Part shown: piece after piece, positions 1 through 7,715 of the stretch | Numbering within the stretch: the stretch's first letter is position 1 | Layout: every line of letters begins with the position of its first letter | NCBI GenBank assembly: GCA_041685755.1 | Contig: JAWLFC010000042.1 | Span: forward strand, 1 to 23,230 | Direction: 5' to 3' | Source: Sva-07 sp041685755 | GTDB lineage: Bacteria > Actinomycetota > Acidimicrobiia > Acidimicrobiales > Ilumatobacteraceae | Length of the DNA: 23,230 bases | Position numbers and translations under genes: made by a program | The notes under the pieces: generated by a model | What the model was told of the DNA's origin: nothing | Database searches by the model: none | What the model saw: the letters and a program-made list of their open reading frames with translations, nothing else

Positions 1-945
1 GGCCAGATCTCGCTCGGACAGATGGCCTTCGTGGCGATCGGCGCTGCCGTCAGCGCCAAGTGCACGATCACCTGGAACGCCGACATCACCCTCGCCCTGG
101 TCGCCGGCGGGGCCGCAGGGGCCGCGGCAGCGTTCGTGGTCGGCCTCCCGGCGCTGCGCCTACGCGGCCTCTATCTCGCCGTCACGACCCTCGTCTTCGC
201 TCTCGCCGTCAACTCGTGGTTCCTGAACCGCCAGTTCTTCGACTGGGTGCCCCAGGAACGCGTCGAACGACTCCCGCTGTTCGGTCGCATCGACCTGTCG
301 ACGCCGACGCGCTTCTACGTCTTCAGCCTCGTCGTCCTCACCCTCGTGTTCGTCGCCCTGCGCGGCGTCCGCCACAGCCGGACCGGCAGGGCGATCGTCG
401 CCCTGCGCGAGAACGAACTGGCGGCCCAGGCGTTCTCGGTGTCACCGGTCCCGGTGAAGCTGACGGCGTTCACACTGTCGGGTGCCGTCGCCGGTGTCGC
501 CGGCGGTCTGTTCGTCCACCTCAGCCAGAGTTTCGACCTCACCAGCTACGCCGCCGCCGAGAGCCTCGACGTCTTCACCGCTGCCGTCGTCGGCGGCCTC
601 GGTTCGTTGTTCGGCGGTGTGCTCGGCGCGGTGTTCCTCCGCGGCAGCGAGTGGTTCATCACCTCGGCCGAATGGCGCCTGTTGTCGTCGGCGCTCGGTG
701 TGCTGCTCGTGCTGTTGATCCTGCCCGGTGGTCTCGCCAGCCTCGTGATCAAGATCCGCGACCGCCTCGTCACGCTGATCGTCGGACGTGACCCGCTCGT
801 CGAGACCACCGACTTCACCCCCGATCCTCTCCACACGAACGGCTCCGGACGTCCCGACGGCACCGGGCCGGCCACGGTCGACCCGGTTCCCGGCGACCTC
901 GACCCCGTCACCGACCCCGCGCCCGAGGATCGTACGAGCGTATGA
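1..945 (+). CDS. Branched-chain amino acid-type ABC transporter permease, LivM family (5' partial)
   Basis: This is an integral membrane permease of a Liv/HAAT-type ABC importer, which forms the channel with a LivH partner and is powered by LivG/LivF ATPases. The frame is open from base 1, and GQISLGQ before the first ATG (22) is the conserved LivM N-terminal motif, so the true start lies upstream of the window. Family landmarks are RLRGLYLAVTTLVFA, TGRAIVALRENELAAQ (the cytoplasmic loop that contacts the ATPase) and VVGGLGSLFGGVLGAVF, between several hydrophobic segments. After the last membrane segment there is an unusual hydrophilic tail of about 50 residues rich in Asp, Pro, Thr and Gly. 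The stop overlaps the next start (ATGA at 942-945), implying translational coupling with the MFS-ATPase fusion. A LivH gene is expected upstream but is not visible. Family assignment is firm; the substrate is unknown. Confidence 0.9.
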   Translation, partial: GQISLGQMAFVAIGAAVSAKCTITWNADITLALVAGGAAGAAAAFVVGLPALRLRGLYLAVTTLVFALAVNSWFLNRQFFDWVPQERVERLPLFGRIDLSTPTRFYVFSLVVLTLVFVALRGVRHSRTGRAIVALRENELAAQAFSVSPVPVKLTAFTLSGAVAGVAGGLFVHLSQSFDLTSYAAAESLDVFTAAVVGGLGSLFGGVLGAVFLRGSEWFITSAEWRLLSSALGVLLVLLILPGGLASLVIKIRDRLVTLIVGRDPLVETTDFTPDPLHTNGSGRPDGTGPATVDPVPGDLDPVTDPAPEDRTSV

Positions 946-3887
946 CCGAGCGCAGCATGTGGGCGAGCTTCTCGTTCGGCGTCCGCCATCCGATGCAGTG
1001 GCTGCGCGAACTGTGCGGCGGCCAGGCGGCGTATCCGCTCCTGATCCTGTTCGGTCTCAATGCCGTCGACGAGCTCGACCGCACCGCGTTCGGCATCCTG
1101 CTCCCCGAGATCCGCGAGGCGTTCGGCATCGACATCCAGACGGCGCTCAGCCTGGTGGCGCTGTCGTCGGTGGCCGCCCTCGCCCTGCAGGTGCCGATCG
1201 CGCAGTACGCCGACAAGACCAACCGCATCCCGCTCGTCGTGGTCGGCGCGCTGGCGTGGGGCACGTTCTCGGGTATGACCGGCCTCGCCACCGGCCTGAT
1301 CCTGCTCACGATCGCCCGCTCCGGCTCGTCGCTCGGCAAGGCGGTGATCGACCCGACCCACAACTCGCTGATCGCCGACTACTACCCCATCGAGTCGCGG
1401 TCGCGCGTCTACAGCTTCCACCGCGCCGCCAACGCCGTCGGCGCGTTCGTCGGGCCACTGTCGGCCGGGCTCCTCGCGTTCTACTTCGGCTGGCGGACGC
1501 CGTTCCTCGTGTTCGTCGTCCCGACGGTGATCTTCGCCGTACTGGCGATGGGCCTGCGTGACCCCGTCCGCGGGCGCTGGGAGCGCGAGGCGACCGGGGC
1601 GTCGCAGGAGATCATCGACACCCAGGAGGAGTCCCCGTCGTTCGCCGAGAGCTGGCGCACCGCCCACAAGGTGCGCTCGCTGCAGCGCATCTGGTGGAGC
1701 CTGCCGTTCCTCGCCACGTCGCTGATCGGCTTCGTCACGCTGGCGTCGCTGCTGTACGAGCAGAAGTTCGGGCTCGACGAGCGCGCCCGCGGCATCGCCG
1801 CTGCGGTCGCCGAACCGTTCGCCCTGGTCGGCCTCGTCATCGGAGCCCGCGTCGCCACCCGCCGGTTCGTCGGCAACGTCCAGGGCCTCATCCGCTTCGT
1901 CGCCTCGATCGCGCTCGTGACGTCGGTGGCGTCAGCCGGTTTCGCGTTCGCTCCCAACGTGTACGTCGCCGTTGCGCTCAACTGCGTGATCTCGGCGTCG
2001 CTGGCGATCATCGGACCCGGCGTGCTCGCTGCGCTCTCGCTGGCGATCCCGCCGCGGGCCCGGGCGACGGGTTTCGCCATCGGGTCGCTGTGGGTGATCC
2101 CGGGCCTGGCCGTACTGCCGGTGATCGGCTGGGTCGCCGACAACTGGACGATCGAGGTCGGGATGCTGGTGATGATCCCGATGTTCGTCATCGGCAGCCT
2201 GATGCTGCGCAGCGTCGCCGACGTCATCGACGGCGACATCGCCCAGGTGTGGCAGTCGGCCGCGGCCCGATCGAGCGTGCTCTACGACCGGCGCCAGGGC
2301 ACCACCAACCTGCTGCTGCTACGCGGCGTCGAGGCCGGCTACGACCAGCGGACCGTGCTGCACGGCATCGACCTGCACCTCGACGAGGGCGAGGTCGTCG
2401 CCCTGCTCGGGACGAACGGCGCCGGCAAGTCGACGCTGTTGAAGTCGATCAGCGGCATCGTCGAGGCCGACCGTGGCGCGATCGTGCTCGACGGTCGTGA
2501 CATCACCCACGCTCCACCCAACGAGATCGCCGCGCTCGGCATCGTCCAGATGCCGGGTGGCCAGGGCGTGTTCGGGTCGTTGACGGTGCGCGAGAACCTC
2601 GACCTCGCCGGGTGGACGAACCGCCGCGACGCCGACGGCGTCCGGGCGGCGATCGACGAGGTGCTGGAGATCTTCCCGGTCCTCGCCGACCGGCTCGACA
2701 CGCCGGCGGCCAACATGTCGGGCGGCCAGCAACAGATGCTGGCGCTGGCGATGAGCTTCGTGATGCGGCCGCGGGTGCTGCTGATCGACGAGCTGTCGCT
2801 CGGGTTGGCGCCGGTGGTCGTCGGCCAACTGCTCCCGATCGTTCGCCGCATGGCCGACGACGGCGTGACGGTGGTCCTCGTGGAGCAGAGCGTCAACGTG
2901 GCACTCGCCGTCGCCGAACGCGCGTATTTCATGGAACGCGGCACGATTCGCTTCGACGGCCCGACCTCGGAGCTGCTGGATCGACCGGACCTGTTGCGCT
3001 CGGTCTTCCTGTCCGGCGCCGCCGCCGACCCGGAGGCGACGGAGGTTGCCCACGGCGACGCCGCCTCACCCGTCCCCGACGACGGCACCGCGCCGATCCT
3101 GTCGGTGCGCGATCTGGCGGTCACCTTCGGGGGCATCCGCGCCGTCGACGGCGCGACGTTCGACATCGCGCCCGGCGAGATCGTCGGGATCATCGGCCCG
3201 AACGGCGCCGGCAAGACCACCGTGTTCGACCTGATCTCCGGCTTCACGCCGAGTACGGCGGGCACGATCACCCTGAACGGCCGCGACATCACCACCACCA
3301 GCGCCGCCGAGCGGGCGCAGCTCGGCCTCGGCCGCTCGTTCCAGGACGCTCGCCTGTTCCCCGAGCTGACCGTGCAGGAGACGCTGGCGATCTCCCAGGA
3401 GCGCTTCGTCGGCAGCCGCAGCGTGGTGGTCGCCGCACTCCACTTGCCGATGGCGGTCGACTCCGAGCAGCAGGTGGCGCTGCGCACCGCCGAGTTGATC
3501 GAGCTCATGGGTCTCGGCGATCATCGCCACTCGTTCGTCCGGGAGCTGTCCACCGGTACCCGCCGAGTCGTCGATCTGGCGTGCCTCGTCGCACACCGGC
3601 CGGCGATCATCCTGCTGGACGAGCCCACCTCGGGGATCGCCCAGCGCGAGGTCGAAGCGTTGTCGCCGGTCGTCCGGCGCCTGCGCGACGAGATGGGCGC
3701 GAGCCTGGTCATCGTCGAACACGACATCCCGTTCGTGTCCGAGGTGTCCGACCGGTTGCTCGCCCTCGAACAGGGCCGGGTCATCGCGACCGGTCCGCCC
3801 AGCGACGTCCTGGAGCACCCGGACGTCATCGAGTCATACCTCGGCACCTCCGGTGCCGCGATCGCCCGATCAGGGGGAACGGAGTAG
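942..3887 (+). CDS. MFS carrier fused to two Liv-type ABC ATPase domains (MFS-LivF-LivG fusion)
   Basis: This is a 981-residue, three-module protein. Residues 1 to about 430 form an MFS-type membrane domain with about 12 hydrophobic segments and a motif-A-like loop (QYADKTNRIPLVVVG). Residues about 455-695 are a LivF-like ATPase: Walker A GTNGAGKST (490-498), signature MSGGQQQ (592-598), Walker B VLLIDE (612-617), and VEQS in place of the H-loop as is usual in LivF. Residues about 718-975 are a LivG-like ATPase: Walker A GPNGAGKTT (752-760), GRSFQDARLFPELT, variant signature LSTGTRR (869-875), Walker B IILLDE (889-894), H-loop His927. An MFS C-terminus is cytoplasmic, so both ATPases would sit on the correct face to drive the LivM permease. 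One uninterrupted frame spans all modules. The start is the ATG in the ATGA overlap; the binding-protein gene begins 3 bp after the stop. Domain calls are firm. The role of the MFS part is unknown. Confidence 0.92.
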   Translation: MTERSMWASFSFGVRHPMQWLRELCGGQAAYPLLILFGLNAVDELDRTAFGILLPEIREAFGIDIQTALSLVALSSVAALALQVPIAQYADKTNRIPLVVVGALAWGTFSGMTGLATGLILLTIARSGSSLGKAVIDPTHNSLIADYYPIESRSRVYSFHRAANAVGAFVGPLSAGLLAFYFGWRTPFLVFVVPTVIFAVLAMGLRDPVRGRWEREATGASQEIIDTQEESPSFAESWRTAHKVRSLQRIWWSLPFLATSLIGFVTLASLLYEQKFGLDERARGIAAAVAEPFALVGLVIGARVATRRFVGNVQGLIRFVASIALVTSVASAGFAFAPNVYVAVALNCVISASLAIIGPGVLAALSLAIPPRARATGFAIGSLWVIPGLAVLPVIGWVADNWTIEVGMLVMIPMFVIGSLMLRSVADVIDGDIAQVWQSAAARSSVLYDRRQGTTNLLLLRGVEAGYDQRTVLHGIDLHLDEGEVVALLGTNGAGKSTLLKSISGIVEADRGAIVLDGRDITHAPPNEIAALGIVQMPGGQGVFGSLTVRENLDLAGWTNRRDADGVRAAIDEVLEIFPVLADRLDTPAANMSGGQQQMLALAMSFVMRPRVLLIDELSLGLAPVVVGQLLPIVRRMADDGVTVVLVEQSVNVALAVAERAYFMERGTIRFDGPTSELLDRPDLLRSVFLSGAAADPEATEVAHGDAASPVPDDGTAPILSVRDLAVTFGGIRAVDGATFDIAPGEIVGIIGPNGAGKTTVFDLISGFTPSTAGTITLNGRDITTTSAAERAQLGLGRSFQDARLFPELTVQETLAISQERFVGSRSVVVAALHLPMAVDSEQQVALRTAELIELMGLGDHRHSFVRELSTGTRRVVDLACLVAHRPAIILLDEPTSGIAQREVEALSPVVRRLRDEMGASLVIVEHDIPFVSEVSDRLLALEQGRVIATGPPSDVLEHPDVIESYLGTSGAAIARSGGTE

Positions 3888-3890
3888 ATC

Positions 3891-5678
3891 ATGCAACCAG
3901 CGCAGGCAGAGGGCGGGAGTTCGTCGTCCGACAACTTGAAGAAGTGGGGGCCGATCGGGGCGATCGTGCTCGTCATCGCCGCCGTCGTGGGGCTCGTCGT
4001 CGTCACGGGGGGCGACGACGACGAGGAGACCACGACGACCGGCGCCACGACACCGGACACCGAACCGTCCGGGACCGACGCGCCGGCGCCGACGGCTCCC
4101 GGCGACACCGAGCCCGACGCCACCACCCCACCCGACGGCGGTGGCGACGGGATCACGTTCCCGCTGTCGTTCAGCCAGGCGCAGGAACAGGGCATCGAGG
4201 TGGCGTGGGACGAGCGTTGCGACACCGAGACGGGCAACCTCGCGGTCAAGTGGTTCTTCGCCCCCGAGTGCTGGGCCCCGTTCGAGGGCGACAACGGCGG
4301 CGACACGACCCGCGGTGTCACCGCCGACACGATCAAGGTGGTCCAGTACTTCGGTCCCGACGACGACCCGATCATCAACTACCTGTCCGACGCGGTGGCG
4401 GTCACCGACACCAACGCCCAGTCCGAGCAGACCGCTCGCGACATGCTCGCCATGTTCGATCAGTTCTACGAGTTCTACGGGCGCACGATCGAACTCGAGG
4501 CCTACGTCAGCACCGGTCTCGCCAACGACGAGGTCACCGCCCGGGCCGATGCCGTGCGGATCGCCGAGGACTTCGAGCCGTTCGTCGTACTCGGTGGCCC
4601 GGCACTCACGAGCGCGTTCGCCGACGAACTGGCCGCTCGCGAGGTGATGTGCGTCGGATGCACGCCCGGCCAGCCGCCGGCGTGGTATGCCGAGCGGGAT
4701 CCGTTCGTGTACGGCCTCGCGATCAGCGCCGCCCAGAGCCGCGCCCACGCCGTCGAGTTCATCTCGAAGCAACTCGCCGGCGGCAACGCCGAGTTCGCCG
4801 GCGACGCGGGCTTCCACGATCGACCTCGAACGTTCGGTCATGTCTGGATCTCGTCGAGCCCCGAGTCACCGGTGATCGCCGAGCAGTTCGAGTCCGATCT
4901 CGGTGGCGGGGGTGCAACGATCGTCGAGTCGCTGCCGTACACACTCGATCCGACGACCATCCAGGCGCAGGCCCAGCAGATCGTCGCCAAGCTGAAGTCC
5001 TCGGGGATCACCACCGTGGTACTCGTCAGCGACGGCATCGCCCCGCGCGATCTCACCATCGAGGCGACCGCGCAGGAGTACTTCCCCGAATGGGTCATCG
5101 CGGCACCCGCGCTGTCGGACCTCACGGCGTTCGGTCGTACCTACGACGAGATCCAGTGGGCGCACGCGTTCGGCGTCACCCACGGTGCCGTGCCGGTCAC
5201 ACCGGAGATCTCGGGGTTCTACGGGCTCTACCAGTGGTTCACGGGAGCGGAGCCGCCGGCCAAGGACACGATCGGCCTGCTGATGCCGAATTACTCGTTC
5301 CTCGCCGCCAACCTGCAAGCGACCGGCCCGAACCTCACCCCGCAGAGCTTCCGCGAGGCACTGTTCGCCGGATCGGGAACGACCCCGGCGCTGACCCAAC
5401 CGCTGCTCACCTACGGCGACAAGGGGTTCTGGCCGGACACCGACTACAACGGTGTCGACGACGCGACCCTCGTCTGGTGGGATGGGGAGGCGACCGGTCC
5501 GGACGAGATCCGCAAGGAGGGCACCGGCATGTGGGCGTTCGTCGACGGCGGCCAGCGCTACCTGCCCGGTGAGTGGCCGAGCGAGGTCAAGCTGTTCGAC
5601 CCCGAGGGCGCCGTGACGATCTACGACGTTCCACCGCCCGAGGAGACCCCACCCGACTATCCCAGCCCCGCCGGCTGA
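3891..5678 (+). CDS. Membrane-anchored Liv-type ABC substrate-binding protein
   Basis: This 595-residue extracytoplasmic binding protein of the periplasmic-binding-protein type I/Liv family probably captures the ligand for the transporter encoded just upstream. Residues 19-41 form one strong hydrophobic segment after a short Lys-containing N-terminus, with no lipobox Cys, so it looks like a signal anchor rather than a lipoprotein. A linker of about 45 residues rich in Asp, Glu, Thr and Pro follows. The binding fold begins near residue 145 (ADTIKVVQYFGP) and runs to about 520, with family-like features such as the segment around VLGGPALTSAF and AQQIVAKLKSSGITTVVLVSD. Four Cys residues (near 110, 127 and in VMCVGC) could form disulfides in the exported part. 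It is longer than typical LivJ/K proteins (about 350-450). The ATG is preceded by a GGAG ribosome site and lies 3 bp after the fusion gene. The ligand is not deducible. Confidence 0.85.
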   Translation: MQPAQAEGGSSSSDNLKKWGPIGAIVLVIAAVVGLVVVTGGDDDEETTTTGATTPDTEPSGTDAPAPTAPGDTEPDATTPPDGGGDGITFPLSFSQAQEQGIEVAWDERCDTETGNLAVKWFFAPECWAPFEGDNGGDTTRGVTADTIKVVQYFGPDDDPIINYLSDAVAVTDTNAQSEQTARDMLAMFDQFYEFYGRTIELEAYVSTGLANDEVTARADAVRIAEDFEPFVVLGGPALTSAFADELAAREVMCVGCTPGQPPAWYAERDPFVYGLAISAAQSRAHAVEFISKQLAGGNAEFAGDAGFHDRPRTFGHVWISSSPESPVIAEQFESDLGGGGATIVESLPYTLDPTTIQAQAQQIVAKLKSSGITTVVLVSDGIAPRDLTIEATAQEYFPEWVIAAPALSDLTAFGRTYDEIQWAHAFGVTHGAVPVTPEISGFYGLYQWFTGAEPPAKDTIGLLMPNYSFLAANLQATGPNLTPQSFREALFAGSGTTPALTQPLLTYGDKGFWPDTDYNGVDDATLVWWDGEATGPDEIRKEGTGMWAFVDGGQRYLPGEWPSEVKLFDPEGAVTIYDVPPPEETPPDYPSPAG

Positions 5679-5687
5679 CCGGTCCTG

Positions 5688-5718
5688 CCCCCACCCCACC
5701 CCACCCACACCCACACCC
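5688..5718 (-). other. G-tract run on the minus strand (potential G-quadruplex)
   Basis: The plus strand carries six C-runs of three to five bases separated by A or ACA spacers. The minus strand is therefore a dense series of G-runs with 1-3 nt loops, which fits the G-quadruplex pattern. It lies just after the stop of the binding-protein gene and beyond the inverted repeat that ends the opposing gene, so it could form in the minus-strand transcript tail or slow polymerase there. Structure formation is inferred, not shown. Confidence 0.45.
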
Positions 5719-5720
5719 GC

Positions 5721-5771
5721 CGAACGCGTGAACGAATGGCGCTCCCACGGCGCCATTTGTTCACGCGTTCG
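5721..5771. terminator. Bidirectional intrinsic-type terminator hairpin
   Basis: Two 22-bp arms (5721-5742 and 5750-5771) are complementary except at one position and are separated by a 7-nt loop. The arms start with CGAACGCGTGAAC. The repeat lies between convergent genes and its right arm contains the stop codon of the minus-strand phosphatase gene (5761-5763). It can end transcripts from both sides. No clear U-tract follows, as is common in high-GC actinobacteria. Confidence 0.75.
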
Positions 5772-6372
5772 GGGAAAGGGGGACGATGGCGGTTTCGTTG
5801 AAGGTCTGCAGGATCGGGCGGTCACCGCGGACGGCGATCCGACACACCGAGGCGTGGTCGAGGTGACAGTTGAACGAGATGTCGATCCCGACACCGAGCG
5901 CCCACGCCACCGCCGACTTCATCGGTGACACGTGGCTCACCACCACGATGTTGGCCGCCCCCGCCCGGGCGAGCAGGTCGTCGCAGGCACCGCGGACTCG
6001 CTCGTCGAGGGTCGCCAGCGACTCGCCCCCCTCGGGTGTGAAGTTCGGATCGTCGCGCCAGCGCGTCCAGACCTCCGAGGGCACGTCGGCGTGTGGCGTC
6101 CCCTCGTACTCGCCGTAGGCCAACTCCATCCAGCGGTCGTCGAGTTCCACCGGCCGTCCGAACGCCTCGGCGGTCTGCGCCGCCCGCTTGAGCGGGCTCG
6201 ACACGACGAAGTCGACCTCGCAGCGGTCCTGGACGAACGCCGCCACGGCGGTCGCCTGGCGCCGGCCGTGTTCGTCGAGGTCCTGGTCGAGGCGCCCCTG
6301 GAGCCGGCCCTCCAAGTTCGCCTGGGTGCGGCCGTGACGGACGAGGATCAACACCTCCGCAGTGTCGCACAC
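5761..6372 (-). CDS. Histidine phosphatase family protein (phosphoglycerate mutase-like)
   Basis: This 203-residue cytosolic enzyme belongs to the 2H phosphatase/phosphoglycerate mutase superfamily, which transfers phosphate through a phospho-histidine. The signature LVRHGRTQANLEGRLQG places the nucleophile at His13 with Arg12. Arg63 in SSPLKRAAQTAE, the acid Glu83 in WMELAYGEYEG and the second His147 in VVSHVSPMKS complete the active site. These proteins include broad-specificity sugar-phosphate phosphatases and alpha-ribazole phosphatase (CobC). No cobalamin gene is nearby, so the substrate stays open. The assigned start is GTG with no clear ribosome site; a GTG six codons later (just before LILVRHG) is possible. 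It is the last gene of a minus-strand cluster, and its stop lies inside the terminator hairpin. Confidence 0.88.
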   Translation of the reverse strand: MCDTAEVLILVRHGRTQANLEGRLQGRLDQDLDEHGRRQATAVAAFVQDRCEVDFVVSSPLKRAAQTAEAFGRPVELDDRWMELAYGEYEGTPHADVPSEVWTRWRDDPNFTPEGGESLATLDERVRGACDDLLARAGAANIVVVSHVSPMKSAVAWALGVGIDISFNCHLDHASVCRIAVRGDRPILQTFNETAIVPLSPNA

Positions 6373-6393
6373 CCCGCCGATACCCCGTCGTCT

Positions 6394-6438
6394 CGAACCG
6401 GTCCGGGTCAGGCGAACCGGTCCGGGTCAGGCGAACCG
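6394..6438. repeat. 19-bp tandem duplication (about 2.4 copies) across a stop codon
   Basis: The unit CGAACCGGTCCGGGTCAGG occurs exactly at 6394-6412 and 6413-6431, followed by CGAACCG at 6432-6438. The repeat covers the last codons and stop (6427-6429) of the minus-strand membrane-protein gene and the spacer beyond it. A second TGA in the same sequence context therefore lies 19 bp downstream of the used stop. It looks like a recent slippage or duplication event. Confidence 0.85.
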
Positions 6439-6915
6439 TTCGGGAACGGCGTCGAGGCGGCCGTCGGCCAGGAACCGGCGGCGGCGACCCGCGTCGCCGA
6501 GGCCGTTGTGGCGCCACAACCAGACGCACAGGCCGACGCCGACGGCTTCCATCGCCAGCACCCACCAGCCGCGGTCGAGGATCGGCAACGCGGCGGCGTC
6601 GAACGACCAACCGAACAGCGGCCACCAGAACACCTCGGTGTTGTTCCACGCGCCGTCGAACACGAGGTGCAGGATCATCCCGATCGGCAGGCCGAGCAGC
6701 ACCTTGCGGATCGGCTTGCGGCCTGCGGTGGCCAGCATCAGCACCGTCAGCAGAGCGACGCTGGTCACCACGCTGTGCAGCACCCGCGCACCACCGGCGA
6801 CCCCGTCGAGGATCGGCAGGACCGAACCGACCACGAGCAGCCGATAGTCGAATCGCGGGTCGCGGAAGACGAGCCCGACCGAGAGGACCGCCGTGCCGAT
6901 GAACCAGAAGAACAC
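6427..6915 (-). CDS. Small integral membrane protein, possibly YdjM/DUF457-like
   Basis: The call is a 162-residue membrane protein with about four hydrophobic segments. Start choice matters because the open frame runs further upstream into the preceding gene. The first residues that look like real protein are VFFWFIGTAVLSVGLVF, so the GTG at 6913-6915, five bases after the upstream stop, is preferred. Features include SVLPILDGVAGG, HSVVTSVALLTVLMLATAGR and LPIGMILHLVFDGAWN; the spaced Asp, His and His-x-x-x-Asp residues in membrane-proximal positions resemble the DUF457/YdjM membrane-bound putative metal-dependent hydrolases. That resemblance is weak and the protein is best treated as a membrane protein of unknown function. 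It lies between the zinc-ribbon gene and the phosphatase gene, likely in one transcript. Its 3' end carries the 19-bp duplication. Confidence 0.6.
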   Translation of the reverse strand: MFFWFIGTAVLSVGLVFRDPRFDYRLLVVGSVLPILDGVAGGARVLHSVVTSVALLTVLMLATAGRKPIRKVLLGLPIGMILHLVFDGAWNNTEVFWWPLFGWSFDAAALPILDRGWWVLAMEAVGVGLCVWLWRHNGLGDAGRRRRFLADGRLDAVPERFA

Positions 6916-6919
6916 GGCG

Positions 6920-7696
6920 TCAGACGATGAGCAACCGGCCGCAGTCGGGGCAGTCGGTGACCCCGGTCGCTGCCGCCTCGTCCTTGACGGTGTCGATCTC
7001 GGCGGCCGACAGCTCGAGGTGGCAGCCCTGGCACTGCTTGCCGACGAGGCGCGCCACGGCCACGCCCAGCGCCGCCCGTTTGCGGTCGTAGGTCGACAGC
7101 AGCGCCGCCGACAAGTCCGCTCGCAGCTCGCCTCGGCGAACCTCGAGTTCACCGAGGCGGGCGTCGATCTCTGCCTCCTCGGCCGCCAGCGCCTCGGCGG
7201 CACGGCGGGCGGTCGCCCTGACGGCTTCCTCCTCGCCGAGCAGCGCAGCGAGCTGGTCGTCGACGTCGGACTGTTCCTCGAGCGCGGCGAGCTCGGCGTC
7301 GTCGAGTTCGTCGCGCTCGGACTCGATCGTGGCGATCTCGTGCATCAACGCCTCGGCCTCGCGCGGTGCGATCACGGTCTTGAGCTGCTGGTCGAGGCGC
7401 TGGCGGTGGGCGAGGAGCTCGGCGCTGCGGACCTCGGCCGACTCGATCGCCGCGCCGAGTTCACCGATGCGGGCATCGAGCGCGGCCCGGCGGCGTTCCC
7501 AGTCGTTCACCGCGGCACGCGCAGCGGCGAACTCGGCCCGTTGCTCGGAGTTGGCTCGACGGTGGGCGAGCTGGTCGGCCTCGGTGTCGATCGCCTGCAG
7601 CGCCAGTAGTTGCTCTGCCACCGAGAGGTCACCCGCTGCGGCGGAGTCGGAGATGTGCTCGGGTTCGCGGTCGGCGTTCGCAGCGGCGTCGGTCAT
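6920..7696 (-). CDS. Coiled-coil protein with C-terminal C4 zinc ribbon (COG1579 family)
   Basis: This 258-residue protein has a long charged, Ala/Glu/Arg-rich N-terminal part (about residues 25-195) with the spacing of an antiparallel coiled-coil hairpin, and a C-terminal zinc ribbon. The metal ligands are Cys222 and Cys225 (CQGC) and Cys249 and Cys252 (CPDC). LSVAEQLLALQAIDTEADQL near the N-terminus is typical of the actinobacterial COG1579 family. The fold suggests nucleic-acid or protein binding; no reaction is established. It starts at an ATG 19 bp after the stop of the penicillin-binding protein gene, so the two are likely co-transcribed. The family call is confident, the function is not. 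Confidence 0.88.
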   Translation of the reverse strand: MTDAAANADREPEHISDSAAAGDLSVAEQLLALQAIDTEADQLAHRRANSEQRAEFAAARAAVNDWERRRAALDARIGELGAAIESAEVRSAELLAHRQRLDQQLKTVIAPREAEALMHEIATIESERDELDDAELAALEEQSDVDDQLAALLGEEEAVRATARRAAEALAAEEAEIDARLGELEVRRGELRADLSAALLSTYDRKRAALGVAVARLVGKQCQGCHLELSAAEIDTVKDEAAATGVTDCPDCGRLLIV

Positions 7697-7715
7697 CGCC
7701 GCCCAGTGTGCCAGG

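Noticed and set aside
546..1667. 373-codon minus-strand open frame
   Set aside because: It is antisense to the permease and MFS domain and is low-complexity; the plus-strand frames carry the conserved motifs.
2612..5572. 986-codon plus-strand open frame
   Set aside because: It is an Arg/Pro/Gly-rich shadow of the fusion and binding-protein genes in another frame, with no domain-like sequence; such frames are common in high-GC DNA.
6916..7203. Longer N-terminus for the membrane protein
   Set aside because: The extra 96 residues are Arg/Ser-rich, overlap the zinc-ribbon gene and do not look like protein; the GTG at 6915 fits the hydrophobic start.
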